NCBI GenBank assembly: GCA_026713925.1
Contig: JAPONM010000035.1
Coordinates: forward strand, 124,001 to 188,000
Direction: 5' to 3'
DNA: 64,000 bases
Source of the DNA: Gammaproteobacteria bacterium
GTDB taxonomy: Bacteria > Pseudomonadota > Gammaproteobacteria > UBA4575
The notes under the pieces are model-generated. The model saw nothing but the letters and a program-made list of their open reading frames with translations. It searched no databases and was not told where the DNA came from. How positions within the stretch are numbered: the stretch's first letter is position 1; each line of letters starts with the position of its first letter. This document shows, in pieces, positions 43,442 to 51,972 of this stretch. The position numbers and the translations under genes were made by a program.

Positions 43442-45367
43442 ATGGCAGAAAAGCCTACTTTTCGACTCTACGAAGATGGCGACCATGTTACGACACAGTG
43501 GAATAAGGATGTCGTGCAAAATGGATTGTCAGAAATTTGCCCCACTTATATTCATCGAACCCCTCCCTGTCAGGCAAGCTGCCCATCCGGTCACGATATT
43601 CGTGGCTGGCTCTCTATCGTTCGTGGTATCGACAAGCCTGTAGGCGACATGACTTGGCAGGAGCATGCTTTTCGACGCATGACCAAGGCTAACCCGTTCC
43701 CGTCGGTTATGGGTAGGGTGTGCCCTGCTCCCTGTGAGGATGGATGCAACCGCAACGAAGTGGAGGAAGCAGTCGGAATCAATGCGGTCGAACAGTATGT
43801 AGGTGATTGGGCCCTGAAACAGAACCTGACCTATGCAGTGCCGGAACAGGACAGCGGCAAGAAAGTTGCAATCGTTGGCGGTGGATGTGCAGGCCTGACG
43901 GCAGCATTTTTCCTGCGTCAAAAGGGTCATGCCTGTACCGTTTTCGACGAGTACGACAAGCTTGGCGGCATGATGGTGTTTGGCATTCCGGGCTACCGAA
44001 CCCCACGTTCTGTGCTAGATGGTGAGATCGACCGGATAATCGATATGGGTGTCGAGGTGAAACTGAATACCCGGGTTGGCACGGATGTTTCAGTGGAAGA
44101 ACTGGAACGCGATTACGATGCAATCTTCTGGGGTATCGGTGCAGTTGCAGGGAAGAAACTGCCCATACCGGGGGGAGACGCCCCAAATGTGGTGGACGGG
44201 ATGTCCTATTTGCGTGCATTCAATGAGGACCGCCTGAAATACATCAGTGGACGGATACTAGTGATTGGTGCAGGTGATACCGCAATGGACGTGCTCGCAG
44301 TCGCAAGACGCATTGGCCACATCAAAAATGTCACGCAAAAAGATCGGCCGGAAAACGTTATCCTAGGATATACCGTGCATGATGTAGCGAGCATTGCCAA
44401 ACGCCAGGGTGCTGATGTCTGGGTAGTCTATCGGCGTCCGATCACACAGGCACCTGCAACCCAGCATGAGCTGGATGCAGTAATTCGCGAAGGCGTGGAA
44501 ATTCATGATGGACTCTCACCGGTCGAAGTCATCAAGGATGAAGACGGCAGAGCCAAGGCACTGAGGGTGGTGCCTGTAGAACTGGTCGATGGCAAGCTAT
44601 GCCCCAAGGAAGGAGAAGAGTTTGACATCGAGTGCACCATGATCGTCAGCGCGACAGGCCAGGCCGGAGATTACATGGGTATTGAGGATTTTGATAATGG
44701 ACGAGGCTTGATGGACGCAGATAAAGCCTACCAGGTAGTCGGCAAGCCCGGGCATTTTGTCGCAGGAGATGCTGTAAACCCGCACTTGCTGACCACAGCA
44801 ATTGGCCAGGCCTCGATTGCTTCCGAAAGCCTGCACCACTACCTGATGGAACAGGATATTCCATCACGTCCGAAAATCGACACGCACCACTTCAAGCTTC
44901 TGGAGGAATTGCGTGTACGCGAACTGGAGCCTTCCCAGTTTCAAATCCAGGAAGCCTGGGGCACGGACACTGCAGAATTTGCGATTCACAACTACGAGGA
45001 CCGTTCGAAAACTGAAATCGCCACTCATGACCAGTTGCATCTAGCGTACTTTGAACAAGAGCCAATGAACCGAAGGCATGAGGCGAACATTACGTCTGAA
45101 GATGTTCTGAACAATTTCCAGGAAAGATTCTCGGCACTGGAAGAACAGAAAGCGGTAGATGAGGCCGAACGCTGTATGAGTTGTGGCATGTGCTTCGAAT
45201 GCGACAACTGCGTGGTGTATTGCCCGGAAGATGCGATCTTCCGTGTAAAGAAAGACCAGCGTGCCATGGGCCGTTACGTGGACACTGATTACGACAAGTG
45301 CGTCGGGTGTCACATCTGTGCAGATGTCTGCCCCAGCGGCTATATCAAAATGGGACTGACCTACTAG
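43442..45367 (+). CDS. dsrL: DsrL, NAD(P)H:acceptor iron-sulfur flavoprotein
   Basis: A 641-residue flavoprotein related to the small subunit of glutamate synthase; in sulfur oxidisers it takes electrons from DsrAB to NAD(P)+. In order it has an N-terminal Cys region (CQASCPSGHDIRGW, CPAPCEDGCN), the FAD Rossmann motif VGGGCAGLTAAFFLRQKG, the NAD(P) motif GAGDTAMDVLAVARR, and a C-terminal extension with two ferredoxin motifs (CMSCGMCFECDNCVVYCP, CVGCHICADVCP). That extension distinguishes DsrL from GltD, which is also present in this window. A TTAGGAGGTAA ribosome binding site precedes the ATG. It is about 4 kb from dsrA on the opposite strand. Confidence 0.95.
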   Translation: MAEKPTFRLYEDGDHVTTQWNKDVVQNGLSEICPTYIHRTPPCQASCPSGHDIRGWLSIVRGIDKPVGDMTWQEHAFRRMTKANPFPSVMGRVCPAPCEDGCNRNEVEEAVGINAVEQYVGDWALKQNLTYAVPEQDSGKKVAIVGGGCAGLTAAFFLRQKGHACTVFDEYDKLGGMMVFGIPGYRTPRSVLDGEIDRIIDMGVEVKLNTRVGTDVSVEELERDYDAIFWGIGAVAGKKLPIPGGDAPNVVDGMSYLRAFNEDRLKYISGRILVIGAGDTAMDVLAVARRIGHIKNVTQKDRPENVILGYTVHDVASIAKRQGADVWVVYRRPITQAPATQHELDAVIREGVEIHDGLSPVEVIKDEDGRAKALRVVPVELVDGKLCPKEGEEFDIECTMIVSATGQAGDYMGIEDFDNGRGLMDADKAYQVVGKPGHFVAGDAVNPHLLTTAIGQASIASESLHHYLMEQDIPSRPKIDTHHFKLLEELRVRELEPSQFQIQEAWGTDTAEFAIHNYEDRSKTEIATHDQLHLAYFEQEPMNRRHEANITSEDVLNNFQERFSALEEQKAVDEAERCMSCGMCFECDNCVVYCPEDAIFRVKKDQRAMGRYVDTDYDKCVGCHICADVCPSGYIKMGLTY

Positions 45368-45420
45368 CTTACTCAGCAAGCGGTTCACCTGACAGATCGC
45401 AGGGTTGACGAGGCTAGCGT

Positions 45421-45759
45421 CTAGGCAACACTCCCGAACCCCTTATCCACAGCCCCTGCAGGGACATGCAGACCTGCAATCTTGCAGCCCTGCGCCACGG
45501 GTCCACCTGGAAACAGGTCGTACAGGAATTTCATTCCACCTTTATAGTGAAACTTTTCCTCCAGCGCATCGTGAAGTTCACGCATGTTGATCAGGTTGAT
45601 ATCATGCCGCGAATAATACTCCTGCAGAGCATGCAGCACCTCATAATGCTCATCCGTCAGAGTGATTTCCTCCTCTGCGGCAACTTTTCTGGCATCCTCA
45701 TCTGACCAGTCCTCTGATATGAAAGACCGCTCATAGTCACTTGTTGTCGAAGCTGTCAT
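45421..45759 (-). CDS. DsrC homologue with only the inner cysteine
   Basis: A 112-residue DsrC/TusE-family protein. The arm has one cysteine, Cys92 in QGCKIAGL, at the position of the inner DsrC cysteine. The penultimate cysteine is missing and the tail is extended (VPAGAVDKGFGSVA). This differs from TusE, which keeps the terminal cysteine instead. It is convergent with dsrL and preceded by AAGGAGGTG, a nearly perfect ribosome binding site, so it is probably well expressed. It could be a sulfur-binding sensor or a partial carrier. Confidence 0.87.
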   Translation of the reverse strand: MTASTTSDYERSFISEDWSDEDARKVAAEEEITLTDEHYEVLHALQEYYSRHDINLINMRELHDALEEKFHYKGGMKFLYDLFPGGPVAQGCKIAGLHVPAGAVDKGFGSVA

Positions 45760-45926
45760 AAGTTTTCACCTCCTTGGAAAATAACGGCATCTTTGATGCA
45801 ATCATATCATATACACCCGGACCAGAAGGAAATGGCACCCTGAAGGCAGGAACATGATACGTATCCCAGTTGAAAGGGCTCTGCACAGAAAGAGAGAAAT
45901 CACAGGCTGCCAAACCAGAAGTCAGG

Positions 45927-46397
45927 CTATGCCAAACGCTTTTCCATCCTCTCGTGTCGCAAAGCAGACAACTCGCTTTCGCTTTGCCCACGCACAACGT
46001 AGCCATTCCTGGTATAAAAGCTTACTGCCGATTCACGCGAATACAGCCAGCAGACTTGTACATGGTGGTCGTATGCAAACTGCTCAAGTCTCCTGAGAAT
46101 ACAGCTTCCAACACCCTGACACCTGTACCCCGGGTGAACTGCCATGTACCGGATCCTGGCTGTGTGATCAGATTCGATATGCACCCTGCCGGCACCCACT
46201 ATGTGCTGTTCATCATAAGCAGCAACATGGAATGCGCTATTGTCCAGCTCATCCTGCTCACTGCCACGCGGCAAGGCAAGGGGCTTGCGTAACAATTCCC
46301 ATCGGAATGAAAAATATTCGGCAAATTCTGCAGGAGTAGCTGGAGACCTGTAGCGAACCGGATGGGCGTTATGCGAATACGATCCAGGTGGTGGCAA
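45927..46397 (-). CDS. GNAT family N-acetyltransferase
   Basis: A 156-residue acetyltransferase of the GNAT superfamily, with the acetyl-CoA-binding pyrophosphate loop HPGYRCQGVGSCIL (about 88-101) and the strand AVSFYTRNGYVVRG typical of the last motif. The substrate is unknown. It overlaps the upstream 2OG oxygenase gene by 29 bases on the same strand, so the two are translated together. Confidence 0.88.
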   Translation of the reverse strand: MPPPGSYSHNAHPVRYRSPATPAEFAEYFSFRWELLRKPLALPRGSEQDELDNSAFHVAAYDEQHIVGAGRVHIESDHTARIRYMAVHPGYRCQGVGSCILRRLEQFAYDHHVQVCWLYSRESAVSFYTRNGYVVRGQSESELSALRHERMEKRLA

Positions 46398-46986
46398 TGT
46401 ACTTCACTCCCTGTTCAAGGGTAACGCCCCGGTGTTCATGTGTCCAAAATGGAGGAAACAGAACCAGCTTACCTGCTTCAGGCTTGACCTTCACATCCTG
46501 AAACAGAAATTCCGTTTCTCCACCGGGTCCTGCTACATCGTTCAGGTACCAAATTGCCACCAGCTGGCGATGACTGAAATCATGGCTTCCACCATCTATA
46601 TGCCAGTGATAATACTCACCTGCACTGGTTCTTTGTATTCCATAGCCCATATCCTTGAACGGCCCCTTGAAAAAGGGATACTGCTCACGAAACTCCCTGA
46701 CTGCAAGGCCCAACGCATGGAAAAATGTCCGGTCTGCAGTTTCCCAGTGAGGTTTGCCACTTACCAAGAGGTCCGTGGACTTCTTGATAGCAGAATCCCG
46801 GTCGGCTAGCTGTCCGATACGCCCTTCAAATTGTTCATCTTCAGCATTCTCAAAGCGCTGGATGACCTCTGCACAAAATTGACTGGAAAGTGAGCCAGGT
46901 TGTTCAAATATGAAACTGCCAGATTTGATCTCATAGATCGTTGGTTGAGCCTGTTGAGCTCTGTCATTTGCATGCTTGCCAATCAT
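46369..46986 (-). CDS. Prolyl-4-hydroxylase-like 2OG-Fe(II) oxygenase
   Basis: A 205-residue protein whose iron triad can be read as His129 and Asp131 in YYHWHIDGG and a later His (183 or 185) in PPFWTHEHRGV, with a following Lys/Tyr region for 2-oxoglutarate (GVKYIATTWIVF). It resembles the P4H/SM-20 oxygenase clan. The substrate is not predictable. It is coupled to the GNAT gene and overlaps the gene upstream by four bases. Confidence 0.85.
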   Translation of the reverse strand: MIGKHANDRAQQAQPTIYEIKSGSFIFEQPGSLSSQFCAEVIQRFENAEDEQFEGRIGQLADRDSAIKKSTDLLVSGKPHWETADRTFFHALGLAVREFREQYPFFKGPFKDMGYGIQRTSAGEYYHWHIDGGSHDFSHRQLVAIWYLNDVAGPGGETEFLFQDVKVKPEAGKLVLFPPFWTHEHRGVTLEQGVKYIATTWIVFA

Positions 46987-48032
46987 GACTCAAGTGAACT
47001 TTCCAATACAATTTTTTCCAGCACCTGCAACCCCCTGTCACCTTGTCTCTCGTAACAGGCCAGCATATCGCCTGCAACGCACAGCCAATGCTGCACCCCT
47101 TTCGCCACCAGTTTTTTCAATGGTTTCAGATCGCCAGTGTCCATCCATGCCTGGTATGCATTTTGAAACCCCGGAAATAACTCCTTGCGGATGGCCGTCA
47201 GGTTGGCAGCATAAAAATGCAAGGATGCAGGGTTATAATTCTCTATCAATCCAGGCAAGGTTGAAAAACAGTCCGCCAGCAGATCCTTGACAGCCCTGGC
47301 CATCATTTCAGCCCTGGACCGGGGCAGATTTACAACCATCTCCCGCCAGCCGCAACCGAGTTCCCGCGATGCAATGAACTCTCCTATTTCATGTAGAGCT
47401 ACGGCCTCAAGCTCATTGTCTGTCATTTGATCCAGCGCGCGAACGATGTCTTTGTCAAAATCGTAATAGGACAACGCCTTTGCCATGGCATTTTCATATT
47501 TGTGCCACCGCCACTCCTGATATTTTTCCCACAACAGCCTGCAAAGTGACTCTTTGCGTATAAATACATTTTTACCCTGAGTCATTGCAGGCGGTGCTGT
47601 CAGGTCCCTTGCACATTCATCAGCAGATACGTAAATGGTGAAGTCATTATAGACTTCCTTAGATTCAAGTCTGGCAAGAAAGAAATTTGGCGTAGCACGC
47701 AAGCCAATTCCACCACTGTAAACATAGCGTTTTGGCACCAGCGCCTTGTTTATGTTTTCCGTATCGAAAGGATCAAACTCCTTGCCATCAATTGACAAAG
47801 GAATAAAACTCTCCTCTTCAAGACTTTCCCACAAGTTCTCCCGCTCCTGTACCCAGTCACCTACTTCCTTTTTAGGCAGGGACTCATTGAATGCATACCC
47901 GTTTTCCCAGCGGAAATACTCCCGCATCTTCAAAAGATAGACACACAGCGTATAGTTTGCCGCATTGCGTGCATCTGAAATATCACAGTTCTTCTGAACT
48001 GCTGTGCAAAGTAGCTCGGGATGGCTCACCAT
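46983..48032 (-). CDS. Conserved protein of unknown function (Sfum_1244-like)
   Basis: A 349-residue cytoplasmic protein. It has a charged N-terminal half, and the C-terminal half is helical with LEAVALHEIGEFIASRELG, an HxxxE element that could bind metal. I have a moderate memory of this family under the name Sfum_1244, shared by sulfur-metabolising bacteria; no function is established. A TATAAT box lies only seven bases before the ATG, so the mRNA may be leaderless. Its stop overlaps the oxygenase gene by four bases, forming a three-gene unit with the GNAT gene. Confidence 0.7.
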   Translation of the reverse strand: MVSHPELLCTAVQKNCDISDARNAANYTLCVYLLKMREYFRWENGYAFNESLPKKEVGDWVQERENLWESLEEESFIPLSIDGKEFDPFDTENINKALVPKRYVYSGGIGLRATPNFFLARLESKEVYNDFTIYVSADECARDLTAPPAMTQGKNVFIRKESLCRLLWEKYQEWRWHKYENAMAKALSYYDFDKDIVRALDQMTDNELEAVALHEIGEFIASRELGCGWREMVVNLPRSRAEMMARAVKDLLADCFSTLPGLIENYNPASLHFYAANLTAIRKELFPGFQNAYQAWMDTGDLKPLKKLVAKGVQHWLCVAGDMLACYERQGDRGLQVLEKIVLESSLES

Positions 48033-48106
48033 AGGTATATTATACGCCCAGTTATATTATGATCATAAATAGGGTCCAAATCTGACAAGAACGGCATGAG
48101 GAAATT

Positions 48107-48721
48107 GTGGCAAGACTAAAATCCAAATGGAATTTGCAAGACCGGCAACGTACGCCCGAAGAGATTGCAAGCGTAGTTGCCTTCAACCTTTGGGTGCTGG
48201 CAGCAGACTCATGTCTGTTTCTTGAAAACGAAGGGTTCGAGACCCAAACGCAGTCACAGCGACTTGATGTCATAGCAGAATTTGGCGCATTTGGTGCTCA
48301 TGTGGCAGACCGCATGGTATTTGACAGCATGACAGCATCCGAGCGTGAGCAATTCATCAACTCTCTGGGACAACATCTTGCCAACACTATGCAGTCCAAT
48401 CGGGAGGAAGCCTGTGGAGCAGGCGACTATCGCAAGGACTTTATCGATTTGCTGAACGAAAGGATGGATGAATACTCTGAATGCAGCTATACCTCGGAAC
48501 ACGGACCAGGTTTTCCAATGAGACGCCTGGCAGGAAACCACGTACAGGCGGTAATGGGTGAAAAAGACAATAAGTGGATCCCGGATTATGTAATTGATTC
48601 AGAAATTCCCAAACTGCTGCTGGGCCTGAAAAAAGTTTTCAGGGGGCAAGAAACCTCATTGAGCGGGGCAGATTTCTCTCCCCCTCCAATCCCGGAATCG
48701 GGAGTATGGGGCGAGGAATGA
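48107..48721 (+). CDS. Unknown protein divergent from the Sfum_1244-like gene
   Basis: A 204-residue soluble protein starting with GTG after ATGAGGAAATT. It is mainly alpha-helical (PEEIASVVAFNLWVLAADSC, FGAFGAHVADRMVFDSM) with a Pro-rich C-terminus. There is no signal peptide or membrane helix. I do not recognise it. A perfect 12-base palindrome TTATGATCATAA (48057-48068) lies between it and the divergent gene, a possible shared operator. Confidence 0.7.
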   Translation: MARLKSKWNLQDRQRTPEEIASVVAFNLWVLAADSCLFLENEGFETQTQSQRLDVIAEFGAFGAHVADRMVFDSMTASEREQFINSLGQHLANTMQSNREEACGAGDYRKDFIDLLNERMDEYSECSYTSEHGPGFPMRRLAGNHVQAVMGEKDNKWIPDYVIDSEIPKLLLGLKKVFRGQETSLSGADFSPPPIPESGVWGEE

Positions 48722-48824
48722 ATATTGAGGAATCGATGCCAGGGAAACAGGTATGCTCAGGGTTGACCCAGCCAGCATATCGAGTCCACTACTTGCAATG
48801 ATCACACCTGGCCGGGAATACAGA

Positions 48825-49019
48825 TTACTTCTTCCACTTCTCAAAGTTATCCGTGTTTTTCTCCTGACCATCCTCGTACCCGGCCGTGTAGGCTTCTGTC
48901 ACACGCTGTTCTTCACGCTCGGGGTGACCCAGATATCCGCCCTGCCAGCCTAGTACATATTCCGGGTCCACACCTGCGGTTTCCATTTTGGTTATGGCAT
49001 CTCTGTATGTCTGGTCCAT
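48825..49019 (-). CDS. Small Tyr/Gly-rich protein of unknown function
   Basis: A 64-residue charged protein with the motif VLGWQGGYLGHPEREEQRV and YTAGYEDG, which looks like two related turns. The ATG follows TTAAGGAGATAGC, an excellent ribosome binding site, which argues strongly for a real gene. It lies 16 bases downstream of the start codon side of the TrpD-like unit's stop region reversed, i.e. it is on the same strand as that gene and just after it would be transcribed separately or as its neighbour. The family is unknown. Confidence 0.68.
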   Translation of the reverse strand: MDQTYRDAITKMETAGVDPEYVLGWQGGYLGHPEREEQRVTEAYTAGYEDGQEKNTDNFEKWKK

Positions 49020-49035
49020 GCTATCTCCTTAAGTC

Positions 49036-50172
49036 TTAATGTAGCCTGTTTTTCTGAAAATGCTTTAAAGCCTTGCCTGAGTCAATTGCAGCCCTGATAA
49101 TCCCGGCAGAATCCTTCAGGTCCTTTTTGACTCCCATATGGGTGAGCATGATAGCCCCCGAATAAATCAGACTGTCCCGTGCAGGACCTTCTTTTCCTTC
49201 CAATGCGGACAGCCCTGCTAGTGCCGCCTTATTTGCAAGCTGGTCGATATCAAACTTGGCCGCCGTATCGTCACCCTTCTCCTTGCTTGCTTCCAGTTCC
49301 GGCAAGGGCACCGCCCGGACATCCTGGTGAACATCGGCCTGCCCGGGATCAATCTCCACTTCTGTCATGGCACCACCATGACGGTATTCAAAATACTTTG
49401 ACACCTGTTTTAGAGACGGGGTCACACCCCCTTCTATACCACGCACAAACACTGAAGATTCAAAACCGGACAGCTTGGCCAAATGCTCATACACTGGTGG
49501 ATAGGGTTTATGCACATAGCCTGTCATCAGGTGTGTTCCAATCTTGCCGCGTACCGGACCTATCAAAACCTCCACAGTTGTAATCACGGGTCTCTTGACA
49601 ATTTGAGTGCGTAGAGGGATCAAGTCATGCAACGCAGGGCAGATGTGCTTTTGGTCAATATAAGACCATCCTACATCGGGGTGATTGATCTGTTGGACAG
49701 CCTGCTGCGGGGTCAGGTCTACATTGATTGCTGCTGCACGCAAAACCTTTCTGTGCGTGGCCCCGTATTTGGGTCCGACCGCTTCGGCACCATGTGAAAC
49801 TGCCCGCAGACCACAGGCTGCCAGGACAGCAGGCAAAAAGGGAGAAACCGGCAGCCCACGTGTGTATCCATCATAGGGATCCGCAATATCCACAACATGG
49901 TCCACATCTGCAGTGACTATGTCCGAGGCGTCAATAATGGCCTGAAGGGAGCCTCCGTTTTCATCTAGTGTTTCGCGTTTCATACGCAAGGCAATCAAAA
50001 ATATGCCAGCCTGAACAGGATCCGCTGTTCCGTTCAGTATGTGACGCATGGCATCGCGTGCTTCCTCGAATGATATATCCTTGCTGTATTCAGGGCCGGT
50101 AGCTACACGCTGTATATAAGAGCGCATTGCTCGCTTTGCGTCCGGATTGATGTGTGGTTCTGCTGCTGACAT
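49036..50172 (-). CDS. TrpD-like phosphoribosyltransferase homologue with degenerate motifs
   Basis: A 378-residue homologue of anthranilate phosphoribosyltransferase/TrpD2 (glycosyltransferase family 3): helical N-terminal domain (FEEARDAMRHILNGTADPVQ) then an alpha/beta domain. The PRPP-binding GTGGDG is replaced by ADPYDG. In the HGN..SS.sGSAD region only HG is kept (SHGAEAVGPKYGATH). It is therefore probably not a tryptophan enzyme. The related E. coli YbiB (TrpD2) binds nucleic acid. I use the ATG at 50172; a longer frame to 50274 has a hydrophobic, unlikely N-terminus. It is upstream of the small 64-residue gene on the same strand. Confidence 0.8.
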   Translation of the reverse strand: MSAAEPHINPDAKRAMRSYIQRVATGPEYSKDISFEEARDAMRHILNGTADPVQAGIFLIALRMKRETLDENGGSLQAIIDASDIVTADVDHVVDIADPYDGYTRGLPVSPFLPAVLAACGLRAVSHGAEAVGPKYGATHRKVLRAAAINVDLTPQQAVQQINHPDVGWSYIDQKHICPALHDLIPLRTQIVKRPVITTVEVLIGPVRGKIGTHLMTGYVHKPYPPVYEHLAKLSGFESSVFVRGIEGGVTPSLKQVSKYFEYRHGGAMTEVEIDPGQADVHQDVRAVPLPELEASKEKGDDTAAKFDIDQLANKAALAGLSALEGKEGPARDSLIYSGAIMLTHMGVKKDLKDSAGIIRAAIDSGKALKHFQKNRLH

Positions 50173-50446
50173 AGGATTCACGGTACTACTTAACGTAGCA
50201 GGGCAGGATATAAAAAGCAGTATCGACCCTAATATACCCCTATAGAGAGAACCTGTACTGCTCCAGGTGAGCATGGTGTCCTACAATTGTACTGAAATAC
50301 CCTTGGATGCGCCCTACCTGAGCAGTGACTCCTATTTGAGGCAAAACCTACTGTTCACCATATTGGGCTATTCCTCCAGTTTTCAATATTCGCGTATCAT
50401 ATACAACACAAACCAGCACCCACGACAATTTTTTCTTGGAGAAACC

Positions 50447-50884
50447 ATGCCAGACGATGATATGGATTTAGCCAGCGGCATCATGGCGTTTGAGGCAAAA
50501 CATTTTTCGCGAGCACTGCAGATACTTTCGCAACTTGCTGAAAAAGGAGATACAGATGCCCAGTACCGCTGCGCAATCATGTGCCAGAATGGTTTAGGGG
50601 TTGTAGCCAAACCGGATGCTGCACTCAGATGGATGAAAGCCGCAGCAGAACAGGGCCATGCACTAGCCCAGCATGGACTGGGATTCATGTATATGGAAGG
50701 GGACTGTACCGAACAAAATGGTGAAGAAGCTATCAAGTGGTTTACCAAGGCTGCCGAACAGGGATTACAGGGGTCACAAACGACGCTTGCGATGATGTAT
50801 GAGGAAGGCCATGGTGTAGAGCGAGACCCGGAAAAAGCCAAACAATGGTATGGCAGAGCCGGATTTTCATCAGAAGAAACGTAG
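50447..50884 (+). CDS. Sel1-repeat protein
   Basis: A 145-residue protein of three to four Sel1-type helical repeats (DAQYRCAIMCQNGLGVVAKP, ALAQHGLGFMYMEGDC, GSQTTLAMMYEEGHGVERDP). Sel1 repeats are protein-binding scaffolds. The ATG at 50447 follows TTGGAGAAACC; the upstream in-frame extension to 50267 is not convincing. No signal peptide. It lies 17 bases before the MoxR-type ATPase gene, so it may belong to that unit. Confidence 0.87.
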   Translation: MPDDDMDLASGIMAFEAKHFSRALQILSQLAEKGDTDAQYRCAIMCQNGLGVVAKPDAALRWMKAAAEQGHALAQHGLGFMYMEGDCTEQNGEEAIKWFTKAAEQGLQGSQTTLAMMYEEGHGVERDPEKAKQWYGRAGFSSEET

Positions 50885-50901
50885 CGCCTGTCTGAACCCG
50901 T

Positions 50902-51951
50902 ATGCGACCCGCGCATTTATCCATCGTACTTGAAAAAGAATTCACAGGGGCTGCTGTAGGCAACCACACACCTGTGATGCTGTGGGGCCCACCGGGCGTT
51001 GGCAAGTCGCAGATAGTTGCACAGGTAGCGAATAAAAAAAATGTTGAAGTAATTGATATTCGCTTGTCACAAATGGAACCAAGCGACTTGCGAGGCATCC
51101 CGTTTCGCGACAAGGATTTGGTGGAATGGGCAATTCCAGCCATGCTGCCGGACGAGAACAGACATGGTAAGCACGGAATACTGTTCCTGGACGAAATTAC
51201 TTCTGCAGCACCCAGTGTGTCGGCAGCTGCCTACCAGCTTATTCTCGACCGGAGTCTCGGGCAATACCGCGTACCGGATGGCTGGGCAATTTTCGCTGCG
51301 GGCAATCGCCAAGGGGATCGTGGCGTAACCTATTCCATGCCAGCACCCCTTGCAAACCGATTTTCTCATTTCGAAGTAGATGTCAATCTGGACGACTGGG
51401 TAGCTTGGGCATACAGCAATCAGATTGATGAAAGAGTAATCGCTTTTTTGCGTTTTCGTCCCGATCTGCTGTTTGACTTTGACCCCGCACATAACCCGGT
51501 TGCATTCCCGTCACCCCGGTCCTGGGAATTTGCGCATCGTGCCCTGCAGAAATTCTCAGAACGCCCCGATTTGTTGACCGGCGCATTACAGGCTTGTGTG
51601 GGACCTGCTGCCGGTGTAGAGCTGAATGCTTTCATCTCCAACCTGGATCAAATGCCTGACCTCGAGGCCATCGTACGGGGCGATGATATCGCCGCACCCA
51701 AGGAAATTGACCTGCAATACGCCGTAGCATCTGCGCTGGTCGGCCATGCAATCCGTGCCAAACAGACTGGCGATGCGCAGCATGTACACGGCAACATCCT
51801 GAATTATGCAGGCAGGTTTCCTCAACGGGAAATGGGCGTGATGATGGTTTCAGACATGCACCGTGCAATTGGTGAAGACCTGTTCAGTCTACCGGAGTTC
51901 ATCACGTGGGCAGACAAGATTGCAGATATCATGATCTATGATCATGTCTGA
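50902..51951 (+). CDS. MoxR-type AAA+ ATPase
   Basis: A 349-residue AAA+ protein with Walker A GPPGVGKS (29-36), Walker B ILFLDEI, sensor 1 FAAGNRQGD and arginine-finger region NRFSHFEV. Proteins of the MoxR/CbbQ class work with a VWA-domain partner to activate or insert cofactors into target enzymes. Such a partner is encoded directly downstream, followed by dsrS, so the target may be a Dsr component; that is inference. It is longer than CbbQ/NorQ (about 270 residues) and lacks their close neighbours. Confidence 0.9.
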   Translation: MRPAHLSIVLEKEFTGAAVGNHTPVMLWGPPGVGKSQIVAQVANKKNVEVIDIRLSQMEPSDLRGIPFRDKDLVEWAIPAMLPDENRHGKHGILFLDEITSAAPSVSAAAYQLILDRSLGQYRVPDGWAIFAAGNRQGDRGVTYSMPAPLANRFSHFEVDVNLDDWVAWAYSNQIDERVIAFLRFRPDLLFDFDPAHNPVAFPSPRSWEFAHRALQKFSERPDLLTGALQACVGPAAGVELNAFISNLDQMPDLEAIVRGDDIAAPKEIDLQYAVASALVGHAIRAKQTGDAQHVHGNILNYAGRFPQREMGVMMVSDMHRAIGEDLFSLPEFITWADKIADIMIYDHV

Positions 51952-51972
51952 CACCCTTGCGTGACAAGCTAA

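Noticed and set aside
45737-46006. 89-codon open frame on the minus strand overlapping the one-cysteine DsrC homologue
   Set aside because: It overlaps the start and strong ribosome binding site of the DsrC homologue and the end of the GNAT gene, has no ribosome binding site of its own and shows no recognisable motif.
50173-50274. Hydrophobic N-terminal extension of the TrpD-like protein as a signal peptide
   Set aside because: TrpD-family proteins are cytoplasmic, the extension overlaps the other divergent frame, and the ATG at 50172 gives a normal start.
50267-50446. N-terminal extension of the Sel1 protein
   Set aside because: The extension has no Sel1 character, overlaps the promoter area of the divergent TrpD-like gene, and the ATG at 50447 has a better ribosome binding site.
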